DNA from: an uncultured Bacilli bacterium
Lineage (GTDB): Bacteria; Bacillota_I; Bacilli_A; RF39; UBA660
Assembly: GCA_947631655.1 (NCBI GenBank)
Contig: CANRME010000034.1
Span: 1-11,405, forward strand
Length of the DNA: 11,405 nt
Direction: 5' to 3'
A program made the position numbers and the translations under genes. The stretch's first letter is position 1. Each line of letters starts with the position of its first letter. Positions 5,180-10,758 of this stretch are shown here, piece by piece. The notes beneath the pieces were generated by a model, which did not search any database, was not told where the DNA came from, and worked only from the letters and a program-made list of their open reading frames with translations.

Positions 5180-5557
5180 TTGAAAAGTGATACTTTTTCT
5201 AACAGATTACAAAAAGCAATGCAAAAAACTGGACTTAAACAGATTGATATATCAAACAAAACAGGGATTGATAAAACACTTATCAACAAATACATAAATG
5301 GTTCCAGTGAAGCAAAGCAAGATAATCTAACAAGATTATCTCAAGTATTAGGAGTATCTGAACCATGGCTAATGGGTTACGATGTCACAACTGAAGATAA
5401 TTCAAAAGAAATTAAAACTTATAAAACCTATGATGAAATAGATCGTTTATATAGTAAAGCAAAACCTCACTTATCACCTGACGATGAAGAAACTATAAAA
5501 TTCATAATGAACAAAACAATTAAAAATTATGAAGAAAGTAAGAAGAACAATGATTAA
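5180..5557 (+). CDS. ImmR-like phage repressor (XRE, no self-cleavage domain)
   Basis: 125 aa from a TTG start, with AAAGGGAG seven bases upstream. Residues 5-66 form an XRE helix-turn-helix: LQKAMQKTGLKQIDISNKTG, then KTLINKYINGSSEAKQDNL, then LSQVLGVSEPWLMGYD. Residues 67-90 are a flexible linker (EDNSKEIKTYKTYDEID). Residues 90-125 form a short helical tail that probably mediates dimerisation. There is no S24/LexA-type peptidase domain, so RecA-stimulated self-cleavage is excluded; an ImmA-like peptidase encoded two genes downstream is the likely inactivator. The low-strength TTG start and an operator over its promoter indicate tight control of repressor level. Its probable sites are the RTTGAA-N5-TTCAAY dyads. 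Confidence 0.85.
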   Translation: MKSDTFSNRLQKAMQKTGLKQIDISNKTGIDKTLINKYINGSSEAKQDNLTRLSQVLGVSEPWLMGYDVTTEDNSKEIKTYKTYDEIDRLYSKAKPHLSPDDEETIKFIMNKTIKNYEESKKNND

Positions 5558-5607
5558 AACATATTTTATATATGCTTTAATAAATATTAAACGAAAGGAG
5601 TAATAAA

Positions 5608-6033
5608 ATGGAAGAAACAATAAAAACTGCTAAGCTCTCTGTTATTGCATTAATATTTAGATTAATATTTGACTTTTGTGCGTGTGCTATACTAATTGGT
5701 CTTGTTTGGTTTCCAAGAGATTTAATGAGATACTTTTCAACAAAGCTTGTAATAACTAATAAAAGACTAAGAGGTAAAACTGGTATAATAAATACTAATG
5801 AATTAGATAGTCCATTAAACAAAATTAATAGCGTACAAATCAAACAAGGTGCAATGGGGAAAATTTGCCATTATGGTACTTTAATAATATCAACTTCTTC
5901 ATCAGTATATTCTTTCGATTATATTGATAGACCTTACGATTTTAAAACAATTTTAAATAATCAAATAGAAGCTTACGATGATGCAAGAATGGAAAAACAA
6001 GCGAAAAAGTTAGCAAGTGCTATGAAAAATTAA
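5608..6033 (+). CDS. Membrane-anchored bacterial PH-domain protein
   Basis: 141 aa, with AACGAAAGGAG before the ATG. Residues 10-35 are one hydrophobic segment (LSVIALIFRLIFDFCACAIL). Residues 44-120 form a bacterial PH domain of the YdbT/bPH2 type, recognisable by KLVITNKRLRGKTGIINTNE, NKINSVQIKQGAMGKICHYG and TLIISTSSS. The C-terminus (QAKKLASAMKN) is a basic helix. The domain should face the cytoplasm. PH proteins of this kind appear in phage lysogeny modules without a proven role. Here the gene sits between the repressor and its putative peptidase, on the same strand with short gaps, so it is probably co-expressed in the lysogen. A link to sensing or immunity is inference. Confidence 0.8.
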   Translation: MEETIKTAKLSVIALIFRLIFDFCACAILIGLVWFPRDLMRYFSTKLVITNKRLRGKTGIINTNELDSPLNKINSVQIKQGAMGKICHYGTLIISTSSSVYSFDYIDRPYDFKTILNNQIEAYDDARMEKQAKKLASAMKN

Positions 6034-6111
6034 ACGCATTTAACAATATAAGTATGCTAGTATGGGTACTTAATATATAGATTAATCGAATAAAAAGGAA
6101 GTGTATTAAGT

Positions 6112-6417
6112 ATGAATATTAAAAATTTACTATCTGGAGAAATAACGCAATGTGATTTAATAAATTATTATAATGTTACTTTGCTATACGAGCAATTGCC
6201 TCTATCGGTAAATGGGCTTGTATTTAATTACGATGGTATAAACTTTATAATAATTAACGATAATTTATCTTATTATAAAAGAAAAAAAACATTGCTCCAC
6301 GAATTAGCACATATTGAATTAAATCAGTTATGTCAAAGAGACAAAGACTTATTTGCTTTTCATATTCAAGAATACGAAGATGAAGCAGATAGATATATAA
6401 AATATTTATTAAATTAA
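6112..6417 (+). CDS. ImmA/IrrE-type zinc metallopeptidase, compact form
   Basis: 101 aa, with AAAAAGGAAGTG before the ATG. The zinc motif HELAH is at residues 63-67 inside KKTLLHELAHIELN. A probable third ligand, E91, lies in EYEDEADRYIKYLL, the usual 'E-A---FA--LL' helix. Residues 36-52 (LVFNYDGINFIIINDNL) are the beta strands that precede the active site in this family. ImmA of ICEBs1 cleaves the repressor ImmR and thereby induces the element; the short XRE repressor upstream is the natural substrate here. At 101 residues it is clearly shorter than ImmA of B. subtilis, with little beyond the catalytic core, so substrate recognition may need a partner. Confidence 0.85.
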   Translation: MNIKNLLSGEITQCDLINYYNVTLLYEQLPLSVNGLVFNYDGINFIIINDNLSYYKRKKTLLHELAHIELNQLCQRDKDLFAFHIQEYEDEADRYIKYLLN

Positions 6418-6422
6418 AAAAT

Positions 6423-6529
6423 CCTTAACCTGCTGTAACAAGTTAAGGTCGGAGTTAAACTCCTTAGAAAAAAATTACCCAACGAAAGGAACTTTTTTCT
6501 ATGTATTAATTTTAGCATAGATAAGTTCC
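6423..6529 (+). promoter_or_regulatory. Structured leader upstream of the integrase gene
   Basis: Three consecutive hairpins lie in the 143-base gap. The first pairs CCTTAAC (6423-6429) with GTTAAGG (6442-6448). The second is GGAG/CTCC at 6451-6463. The third pairs GGAACTT (6488-6494) with AAGTTCC (6523-6529) and CTATG (6499-6503) with CATAG (6516-6520). A GAAAGGA ribosome site at 6484-6490 is followed by ATG TAT TAA at 6501-6509, a two-codon minigene within the third hairpin. No promoter is clear. The structure suggests control of integrase expression at the RNA level. Confidence 0.45.
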
Positions 6530-6560
6530 CGTTTCAAGAAAAAGAAAGAAGGAATTATTT

Positions 6561-7745
6561 ATGAATTTACAAACTTATGAAAAAACAAGATATCAAAATA
6601 TATACAGACATAAGAAAAATAAAAATTATGTAATAATGATTAGTAAACCTGTTAAGTCAAGTATTTCAAGTGTAGATGACCATAAAATATATTCAATAGA
6701 AGAAGCATTAAAAGTTAGAGATAATCCTAAACTACGTCAACAAAGAGGTGCTATAAATAAAATAGTAACAGACGGAAAATACGAGTTTGACGCTTTATGG
6801 GATAAATATATCTATGATTGTCAATATATAAAGAAATTAGCTTACAATACAATGGTAAAAAAAAGAAAAGTTTATAATAAATACTATAAAAATAAAATTA
6901 CAATAAAACTATCGAAAACAACAAAAGAATATTGGGGATTAATGATAGATAGGTTCCCTTGTGGCGACAAACAAAAAAACAATTGCATAAAAATATTAAA
7001 AAGTTTCTTAAATTGGTGTGTAAACGAGGAATATATTATCGCAAATCCAATAAATAATTTAAGAGAATATCAAGTTCCGAAACCAAAAATGAAGTTTTGG
7101 ACTCCGGAAGAACTAAAAGCTTTTCTAAATTGTGTTGAAGAAGATTTAAAAAGCAATGACATAAAAATCAAAGAAAGAGCTTATTCAATTAAAACTCTTA
7201 CTATAATTGGATTTAGCTTAGGCGATAGATTTGGTGAAACTAGAGCTTTAAGTTTTGACCTATTTTCAAAAAGAGAAAATAAAGTAACAATTGCTCACTC
7301 TATAAATTATGATACAAAATCTAATGATTTTGTAAGCGGTACAAAGAATTACCAGTCTCAAAGAGATATAGACATTCCTAGTTCATTAATAGAAGAAGTA
7401 TATAAGTATAAAGACTTCCTAAAATATGAACTAGGCTATGACGTAAAAGATGATTCACTAATATTTTTTAACTATTCAAGAAATAAGCCCTTTTCGGATA
7501 CTTATTTAAGAAAATATTTTTATTACTATTGCGACAAAGCTGGTGTTACTAGAATTAGAGTTTATGACTTAAGACATACTTATGTTGCCACAATGATGGC
7601 TGAAGGTTTAGAATTATATCATATAAGTGAAAGATTAGGTCATTCAAACTATTCAACCACAGTAAATAAATATGGGCATTTATCAAATCAAAAAAGAAAG
7701 GAGATAGCACAAATTACAGACAAATATATATATAAGTCGGAGTAA
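6561..7745 (+). CDS. int: Tyrosine recombinase, phage integrase
   Basis: 394 aa, ATG preceded by GAAAGAAGGAA. Residues 1-70 are a basic arm-type DNA-binding region, less regular than the usual AP2-like form. Residues 72-170 form the core-binding domain (DALWDKYIYD to ANPINNLREY). Residues 178-394 are the catalytic domain. Active-site residues visible are R223 in GDRFGETRAL, K262 in GTKNYQSQRDIDIP, R338 in VYDLRHTY, H361 in RLGHSN and the nucleophile Y371 in NKYGHL. The first residue of the usual HxxR box is Tyr (Y335) instead of His. The enzyme integrates and, with an excisionase, excises the phage. It is the last phage gene and points toward the attachment region and tRNA-Arg, as usual for an element of this type. 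Confidence 0.95.
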   Translation: MNLQTYEKTRYQNIYRHKKNKNYVIMISKPVKSSISSVDDHKIYSIEEALKVRDNPKLRQQRGAINKIVTDGKYEFDALWDKYIYDCQYIKKLAYNTMVKKRKVYNKYYKNKITIKLSKTTKEYWGLMIDRFPCGDKQKNNCIKILKSFLNWCVNEEYIIANPINNLREYQVPKPKMKFWTPEELKAFLNCVEEDLKSNDIKIKERAYSIKTLTIIGFSLGDRFGETRALSFDLFSKRENKVTIAHSINYDTKSNDFVSGTKNYQSQRDIDIPSSLIEEVYKYKDFLKYELGYDVKDDSLIFFNYSRNKPFSDTYLRKYFYYYCDKAGVTRIRVYDLRHTYVATMMAEGLELYHISERLGHSNYSTTVNKYGHLSNQKRKEIAQITDKYIYKSE

Positions 7746-7832
7746 TTTTGAGAGTAACAAGTCAAAAATATTCGGTATATACGGGGAAAAATAAAACTAT
7801 AAGGTGCCCGTGCGAGACACCAATGTGTATAC
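7746..7832. other. Probable attachment-site region (phage-host junction)
   Basis: The 87 bases between the integrase stop and a host-type terminator hold no gene. The first part is AT-rich, like the phage; the end (GGTGCCCGTGCGAGACACCA, 7803-7822) is G+C-rich and runs into TGTATACA and the terminator. This looks like the 3' end of a chromosomal gene or RNA left after integration. It ends in CCA but lacks a tRNA T-loop, so I cannot name it. The core needs the other prophage end to define it. Confidence 0.45.
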
Positions 7833-7855
7833 AAAGTCCGAACGCGGACTTTTTT
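7833..7855 (+). terminator. Intrinsic terminator at the phage-host junction
   Basis: AAAGTCCG, loop AACG, CGGACTTT, then a T run to 7855: a perfect 8-bp stem. It probably ends the chromosomal transcription unit whose 3' end now abuts the prophage, and also stops integrase transcription before tRNA-Arg. Confidence 0.85.
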
Positions 7856-7872
7856 CTTTACAAAATTTTTAC

Positions 7873-7901
7873 TTGATTTATAATGCGAGATATTATATAA
7901 T
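7873..7901 (+). promoter_or_regulatory. Promoter of tRNA-Arg
   Basis: TTGATT (7873-7878), a 17-bp spacer and TATAAT (7896-7901). The tRNA begins 20 bases after the -10 box. Confidence 0.75.
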
Positions 7902-7920
7902 CTTTTTGTACTTAAAAAAC

Positions 7921-7997
7921 GCACCCATAGCTCAATTGGATAGAGCGTTAGACTACGGATCTAAAGGTTGGGGGTTCGACTCCCTCTGGGCGCACCA
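7921..7997 (+). tRNA. tRNA-Arg (anticodon ACG)
   Basis: A full cloverleaf is visible: acceptor GCACCCA/TGGGCGC, D-stem GCTC/GAGC, anticodon stem TTAGA/TCTAA, T-stem GGGGG/CCCTC with loop TTCGACT, and encoded CCA. The anticodon ACG is at 7955-7957, read as ICG after A34 deamination, for CGN codons. Acceptor pair 3-70 is A-C, a mismatch. It has its own promoter upstream and terminator downstream, and lies beside the integrase end of the prophage. Confidence 0.95.
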
Positions 7998-8013
7998 TAT
8001 TTTTGATTTAAAG

Positions 8014-8040
8014 ACTTGAACCATAAAGTTCAAGTTTTTC
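8014..8040 (+). terminator. Terminator of tRNA-Arg
   Basis: ACTTGAAC, loop CATAAA, GTTCAAGT, then TTTTC: an 8-bp perfect stem with a short T run, 16 bases after the CCA end. Confidence 0.85.
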
Positions 8041-8117
8041 TATTCTCAAAAACTTTTAGTTCCAAAAAATATAACTTTTAATTATTTTTTCAATTTTTTC
8101 TCCAAAAAAGAAGGAAA

Positions 8118-8166
8118 TCGACAAAAAATTGTTAATATATATTATAGAAGGACTAAATTTTTAGTC
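8118..8166 (+). promoter_or_regulatory. Promoter and start-site dyad of the endonuclease gene
   Basis: TCGACA (8118-8123), a 16-bp spacer and TATTAT (8140-8145). At the expected start lies GACTAA-ATTT-TTAGTC (8151-8166), a 6-bp dyad that could be an operator or a leader hairpin ahead of the strong AAGAAGGAGG site. The rest of the gap from 8041 is AT-rich with no gene seen. Confidence 0.5.
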
Positions 8167-8184
8167 TTTAAGAAGGAGGAAAAT

Positions 8185-8943
8185 ATGGACTATAATGAAC
8201 TTAGAAATATTATTAATGTAAATTTAACAGTTGCTAATGTAATTGGAAAGAAATGGTATGAAAGTCAAGCTAAAGGTGTAGGAGCAGCCGGAATGACCTT
8301 TGAAAGATTATTAAATTTACCAAATCAAAACTTTGAAATACCAGATTTTAATGGTATTGAAATAAAGACAAAATTATCAACTAAATGGAAAGATGTCTGT
8401 TTAATTGGAGCTACGCCAGATAGTTATCTTTTCGAAACAAAAAGACTTTTAGACACTTATGGTTACTATGATAGAGAATACAAAATGTTTAAAGTATTTA
8501 ACCATATCTTTTATGCTAATAAAAGTACATATATTGGAAATGGCATTTATGCAAAATTAAATGTTGACTACAATAAAAAAGTTGTTCATCTCTACTTTTA
8601 TGATAAAAACGAAACATTAATTGACGATAACACTTTCTGGAGCTTTGACTTATTAAAAGAAAAACTTCTAAGAAAAGATAAATATTTAATTTTAGCATAC
8701 GCAAAAAGAAAATATATTTATGATGAAAAACCCACTGAATTATTTAATTACTATAAATATCATTTTTATATCTTTAAAAGTTTTGAAAATTTTTTAGAAG
8801 AATTAGAAAAAGGAATAATCCGTGTTAAAATTGGTATTAGTTTTTATAGAACTGCTGATAAATTTGGCGATATGAATTACCATGGAACGAATTTTTGCAT
8901 TGATGAAGATAAAATGGAAAATATTTTTGAAAAAATAATTTAA
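8185..8943 (+). CDS. MvaI/BcnI-type PD-(D/E)XK restriction endonuclease homologue, solitary
   Basis: 252 aa, ATG after AAGAAGGAGGAAAAT. The N-terminal part has the MvaI/BcnI/MutH-like active-site layout: E40 in GMTFERLLNL, D54 in EIPDFNG, and E59 and K61 in GIEIKTK, giving D-x4-ExK with the preceding helical Glu. CLIGATPDSYLF (residues 72-83) and the C-terminal GDMNYHGTNFCI (228-239) match further conserved parts of that family. Known members cut short sequences (MvaI CC^WGG, BcnI CC^SGG) as monomers that nick strands one by one, related to the mismatch-repair nickase MutH. No methyltransferase is encoded within the window, and the gene stands alone between two tRNA genes on chromosomal DNA. 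It may be half of a distant system, a relic, or a nuclease with a repair or defence role. Catalytic residues look intact. Confidence 0.8.
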   Translation: MDYNELRNIINVNLTVANVIGKKWYESQAKGVGAAGMTFERLLNLPNQNFEIPDFNGIEIKTKLSTKWKDVCLIGATPDSYLFETKRLLDTYGYYDREYKMFKVFNHIFYANKSTYIGNGIYAKLNVDYNKKVVHLYFYDKNETLIDDNTFWSFDLLKEKLLRKDKYLILAYAKRKYIYDEKPTELFNYYKYHFYIFKSFENFLEELEKGIIRVKIGISFYRTADKFGDMNYHGTNFCIDEDKMENIFEKII

Positions 8944-8970
8944 TAAACTATTATGACCAAGGGGAAAGCA

Positions 8971-8994
8971 ACAAAAAAAGAGCAAACTGCTCTT
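8971..8994 (-). terminator. Terminator of tRNA-Pro
   Basis: On the minus strand: AAGAGC, loop AGTTT, GCTCTT followed by a T run. It lies 12 bases beyond the tRNA 3' end. The plus strand lacks a T run, so it is not a good terminator for the endonuclease gene. Confidence 0.8.
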
Positions 8995-9005
8995 AATATC
9001 AAACA

Positions 9006-9082
9006 TGGTCGAGAAAACAGGATTTGAACCTGCAACCCCTTGGTCCCAAACCAAGTGCACTACCAAATTGTGCTATTTCTCG
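9006..9082 (-). tRNA. tRNA-Pro (anticodon TGG)
   Basis: Complete cloverleaf on the minus strand: acceptor CGAGAAA/TTTCTCG fully paired, D-stem GCAC/GTGC, anticodon loop TTTGGGA with TGG at 9048-9046, T-arm GCAGG-TTCAAAT-CCTGT, encoded CCA at 9008-9006. Its sequence is close to the usual Firmicutes tRNA-Pro. It is convergent with the endonuclease gene. Confidence 0.97.
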
Positions 9083-9166
9083 AATTATGGTGCGTATAGA
9101 GAAGAAGTCGAAAAACTTTCCCTCAACACACAATAAATAGGTAGTAATAAATTACTAACCATTAAT

Positions 9167-9194
9167 AATATACCACACTTTTTAGATTTATCAA
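9167..9194 (-). promoter_or_regulatory. Likely promoter of tRNA-Pro
   Basis: On the minus strand, TTGATA (9194-9189), a 16-bp spacer and TATATT (9172-9167). The leader of about 80 bases contains an inverted repeat (GGTAGTAAT at 9140-9148 with ATTACTAACC at 9151-9160, one bulge), perhaps a processing site. Confidence 0.5.
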
Positions 9195-9226
9195 ATAGTT
9201 TTTTTAAATTTTTGCAATTTTTTTAT

Positions 9227-10222
9227 TTATTTTAAATATTCTATCATAGCATTTATGTCTAAAACACATATTTTATCTACTTTTATTTCACTATCTATGT
9301 ATTTACTAGCATTAGATTCAAAAACTATATAAAGATTATTTTTATTAATAGTTATTTGTTCAGCCATAGGTGGAAGTATAATACTTCTTTTTTCCATTTT
9401 ATTTATATCTGTTATTTCTTCACTAAATTTATATATTTCTAAATTAGAATTATTATTTGTTCCTAAAGAAGTGCTTAAAATTAGATATTTTTCATTATTA
9501 ATAGTGTAAAAGTCCATACCTTGTACTAGATTAGGAGCTTTTAAAGTATTAAGATATTCTAAAGTAATACTATCATTTTCTTCCTTAATATTAAAACTTT
9601 TAATAATTGCATTATTATATCTTCCAAAACTTCCAATATATAAAATGTTATTATTTATACATAAATAAGCTATTTCATTTTTATTATTGTTAAGATAATC
9701 TTTTAACCCCTCACTAATATTATTAAAACTATATATAGGAGTAACTATCTTTTTAGTTAAGAAATCTTTACTATTATAAGCATTTAAAGTTCCGTTATCA
9801 TCTGGTATCCATATAAGGTTATGAATGTCGTCATAAACAATTCCACCAACGTGAGATTTCATACCTAAATCTACAATATTAATAATATGATTATCTTTAT
9901 TTAAAACATATACTAAAGAGTTATTATAGTTATTATAATCATAACAAGTAATTAAGATATAATCGTTCATAATAGTAACACCTTGAGGTATGCCATTACT
10001 ATAATTAGGAGTATAAATATATGCTTCTTTTAAAGCCCCAACAAAATCAAAATAATTTTCTTTTAATTTCTTAATACTATCGTCAATAAGTTTTGGAGTT
10101 TCTTTAGTATTGTTGTCATTAATTTGTTTATTAGGTGCTAAACGATTATTATTAAACCATAAAACTAGTAAAGTAATAATTATTAAAATACTAGTTATCA
10201 AAATAATTAATCTTCTTTTCAA
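9227..10222 (-). CDS. Membrane-anchored beta-propeller-like extracellular protein
   Basis: 331 aa from a TTG start at 10222, with a weak AAGAAGTG site upstream. Residues 1-4 are basic (MKRR) and 5-23 form a hydrophobic helix (LIILITSILIIITLLVLWF) without a lipobox cysteine, so it is an N-terminal anchor with the rest outside the cell. From about residue 70 the sequence is repeated beta strands with propeller-type phrases: IPQGVTIMNDYILITCYDY, HVGGIVYDDIHNLIWIPDD, GTLNAYN and later NLVQGMDFYTINNEKYLILS. This resembles NHL/YncE-like propellers. Such folds serve as binding scaffolds or enzymes; no catalytic motif is recognised. A single gene with no visible operon partner, on the host side of the prophage. 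Confidence 0.65.
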   Translation of the reverse strand: MKRRLIILITSILIIITLLVLWFNNNRLAPNKQINDNNTKETPKLIDDSIKKLKENYFDFVGALKEAYIYTPNYSNGIPQGVTIMNDYILITCYDYNNYNNSLVYVLNKDNHIINIVDLGMKSHVGGIVYDDIHNLIWIPDDNGTLNAYNSKDFLTKKIVTPIYSFNNISEGLKDYLNNNKNEIAYLCINNNILYIGSFGRYNNAIIKSFNIKEENDSITLEYLNTLKAPNLVQGMDFYTINNEKYLILSTSLGTNNNSNLEIYKFSEEITDINKMEKRSIILPPMAEQITINKNNLYIVFESNASKYIDSEIKVDKICVLDINAMIEYLK

Positions 10223-10305
10223 AATAAATCACTTCTTACAAAATATAAAATTATATTTGTTATTTATTATATCATAAATCTATCATATAAAATATTCATT
10301 AATAA

Positions 10306-10635
10306 TTAATGTAATAAAATATTTTGATTTTTATAATATTTCTGCATAGTTTCATTTGTATTTCTTAAATACAAAGAAACATTAAATAGTATGTTTGATA
10401 AAATATTCATTTTATTTTGTGCTTTTGAATCTAATTTTTCAAAATAACATATTTGTTTTAAAAGTGTTGTATGAACATAATCTATTAGATTTAATGGGTT
10501 ATATTCCATTATGTCTTTTATATTATTAACAAAATCTTCATCAGTTTTATATAACCTTTTATACTCATTAGCATTATATTTCTTATTATAATCTAGTAAC
10601 ATATTAATAATATCTTCTTGAACGATTTCTTTCAT
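10306..10635 (-). CDS. Small helical protein of unknown function
   Basis: 109 aa, ATG at 10635 after AGAGGTG. The whole protein appears alpha-helical, hydrophilic and rich in Asn, Lys, Tyr and Ile, with no membrane segment and no motif I recognise (VQEDIINMLLDYNKKYNANE at the N-terminus, then a helix DFVNNIKDIMEY and a final helix ending in MQKYYKNQN). It is divergent from the tandem-XRE regulator. Its extended -10 box overlaps a TATATCA half-site that also occurs as a full dyad at the regulator's own start, so it is probably controlled by that regulator. Confidence 0.6.
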   Translation of the reverse strand: MKEIVQEDIINMLLDYNKKYNANEYKRLYKTDEDFVNNIKDIMEYNPLNLIDYVHTTLLKQICYFEKLDSKAQNKMNILSNILFNVSLYLRNTNETMQKYYKNQNILLH

Positions 10636-10675
10636 TTTGCACCTCTTTTCTATATTTTTAAAATTTAATAATTTA

Positions 10676-10684
10676 ATTATATCA
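10676..10684 (-). promoter_or_regulatory. Extended -10 promoter of the helical protein with an overlapping half-operator
   Basis: On the minus strand, TGATATAAT (10684-10676) is an extended -10 element (TGnTATAAT). Its first seven bases equal one arm of the dyad at 10741-10757. Confidence 0.5.
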
Positions 10685-10740
10685 CTTTTTTAACGAATAG
10701 TCTTCGGTTTTATAGTTAAAACTAATTTTAATGGCACAAT

Positions 10741-10757
10741 TATATCAGGGTGATATA
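10741..10757 (+). promoter_or_regulatory. Operator dyad covering the ribosome site of the tandem-XRE gene
   Basis: TATATCA-GGG-TGATATA: perfect 7-bp arms around GGG. The AGGGTG in its centre serves as the ribosome site for the ATG at 10759, so this could act as a DNA operator for self-repression or as an RNA hairpin that hides the ribosome site. Confidence 0.6.
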
Positions 10758-10758
10758 A

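Larger units (their letters stand above)
1..7832. mobile_element. Temperate phage (prophage), integrase-proximal arm, left part outside window
   Basis: The module order is that of a Firmicutes temperate siphophage: recombination and replication genes, excisionase-like gene, Cro/repressor switch, ImmA-like peptidase, then integrase at the edge. No conjugation gene is visible, and the single-strand-annealing, PD-(D/E)XK and DnaD-like genes favour a phage over an integrative conjugative element. Structural genes are not in the window, so completeness is unknown. The right boundary is placed between the integrase stop (7745) and the host-type terminator at 7833. The exact attachment core cannot be fixed without the other end. 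Confidence 0.85.

Noticed and set aside
5577..5843. 88-aa hydrophobic leftward reading frame
   Set aside because: Shadow of the PH-domain membrane gene on the other strand; no ribosome site.
6423..6448. Hairpin after the ImmA-like gene as an intrinsic terminator
   Set aside because: On the coding strand the stem is followed by TCGGAG, not a T run; T residues follow only on the opposite strand, where no gene needs ending.
7777..7822. tRNA or tmRNA 3' end ending in GACACCA, with ACGGG and CCCGT as a T-stem
   Set aside because: The loop between the two arms would be about 21 bases and lacks TTCGA, so it is not a normal T-arm; kept only as an unidentified 3' end.
7804..8019. 71-aa rightward reading frame crossing the terminator and tRNA-Arg
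   Set aside because: It runs through a terminator, a promoter and a complete tRNA; the repeated 'APIAQLDRALDYGSKG'-type peptide is simply translated tRNA.
8803..9066. 87-aa leftward reading frame over tRNA-Pro and the endonuclease 3' end
   Set aside because: Its N-terminus is translated tRNA and the rest is antisense to the endonuclease gene.
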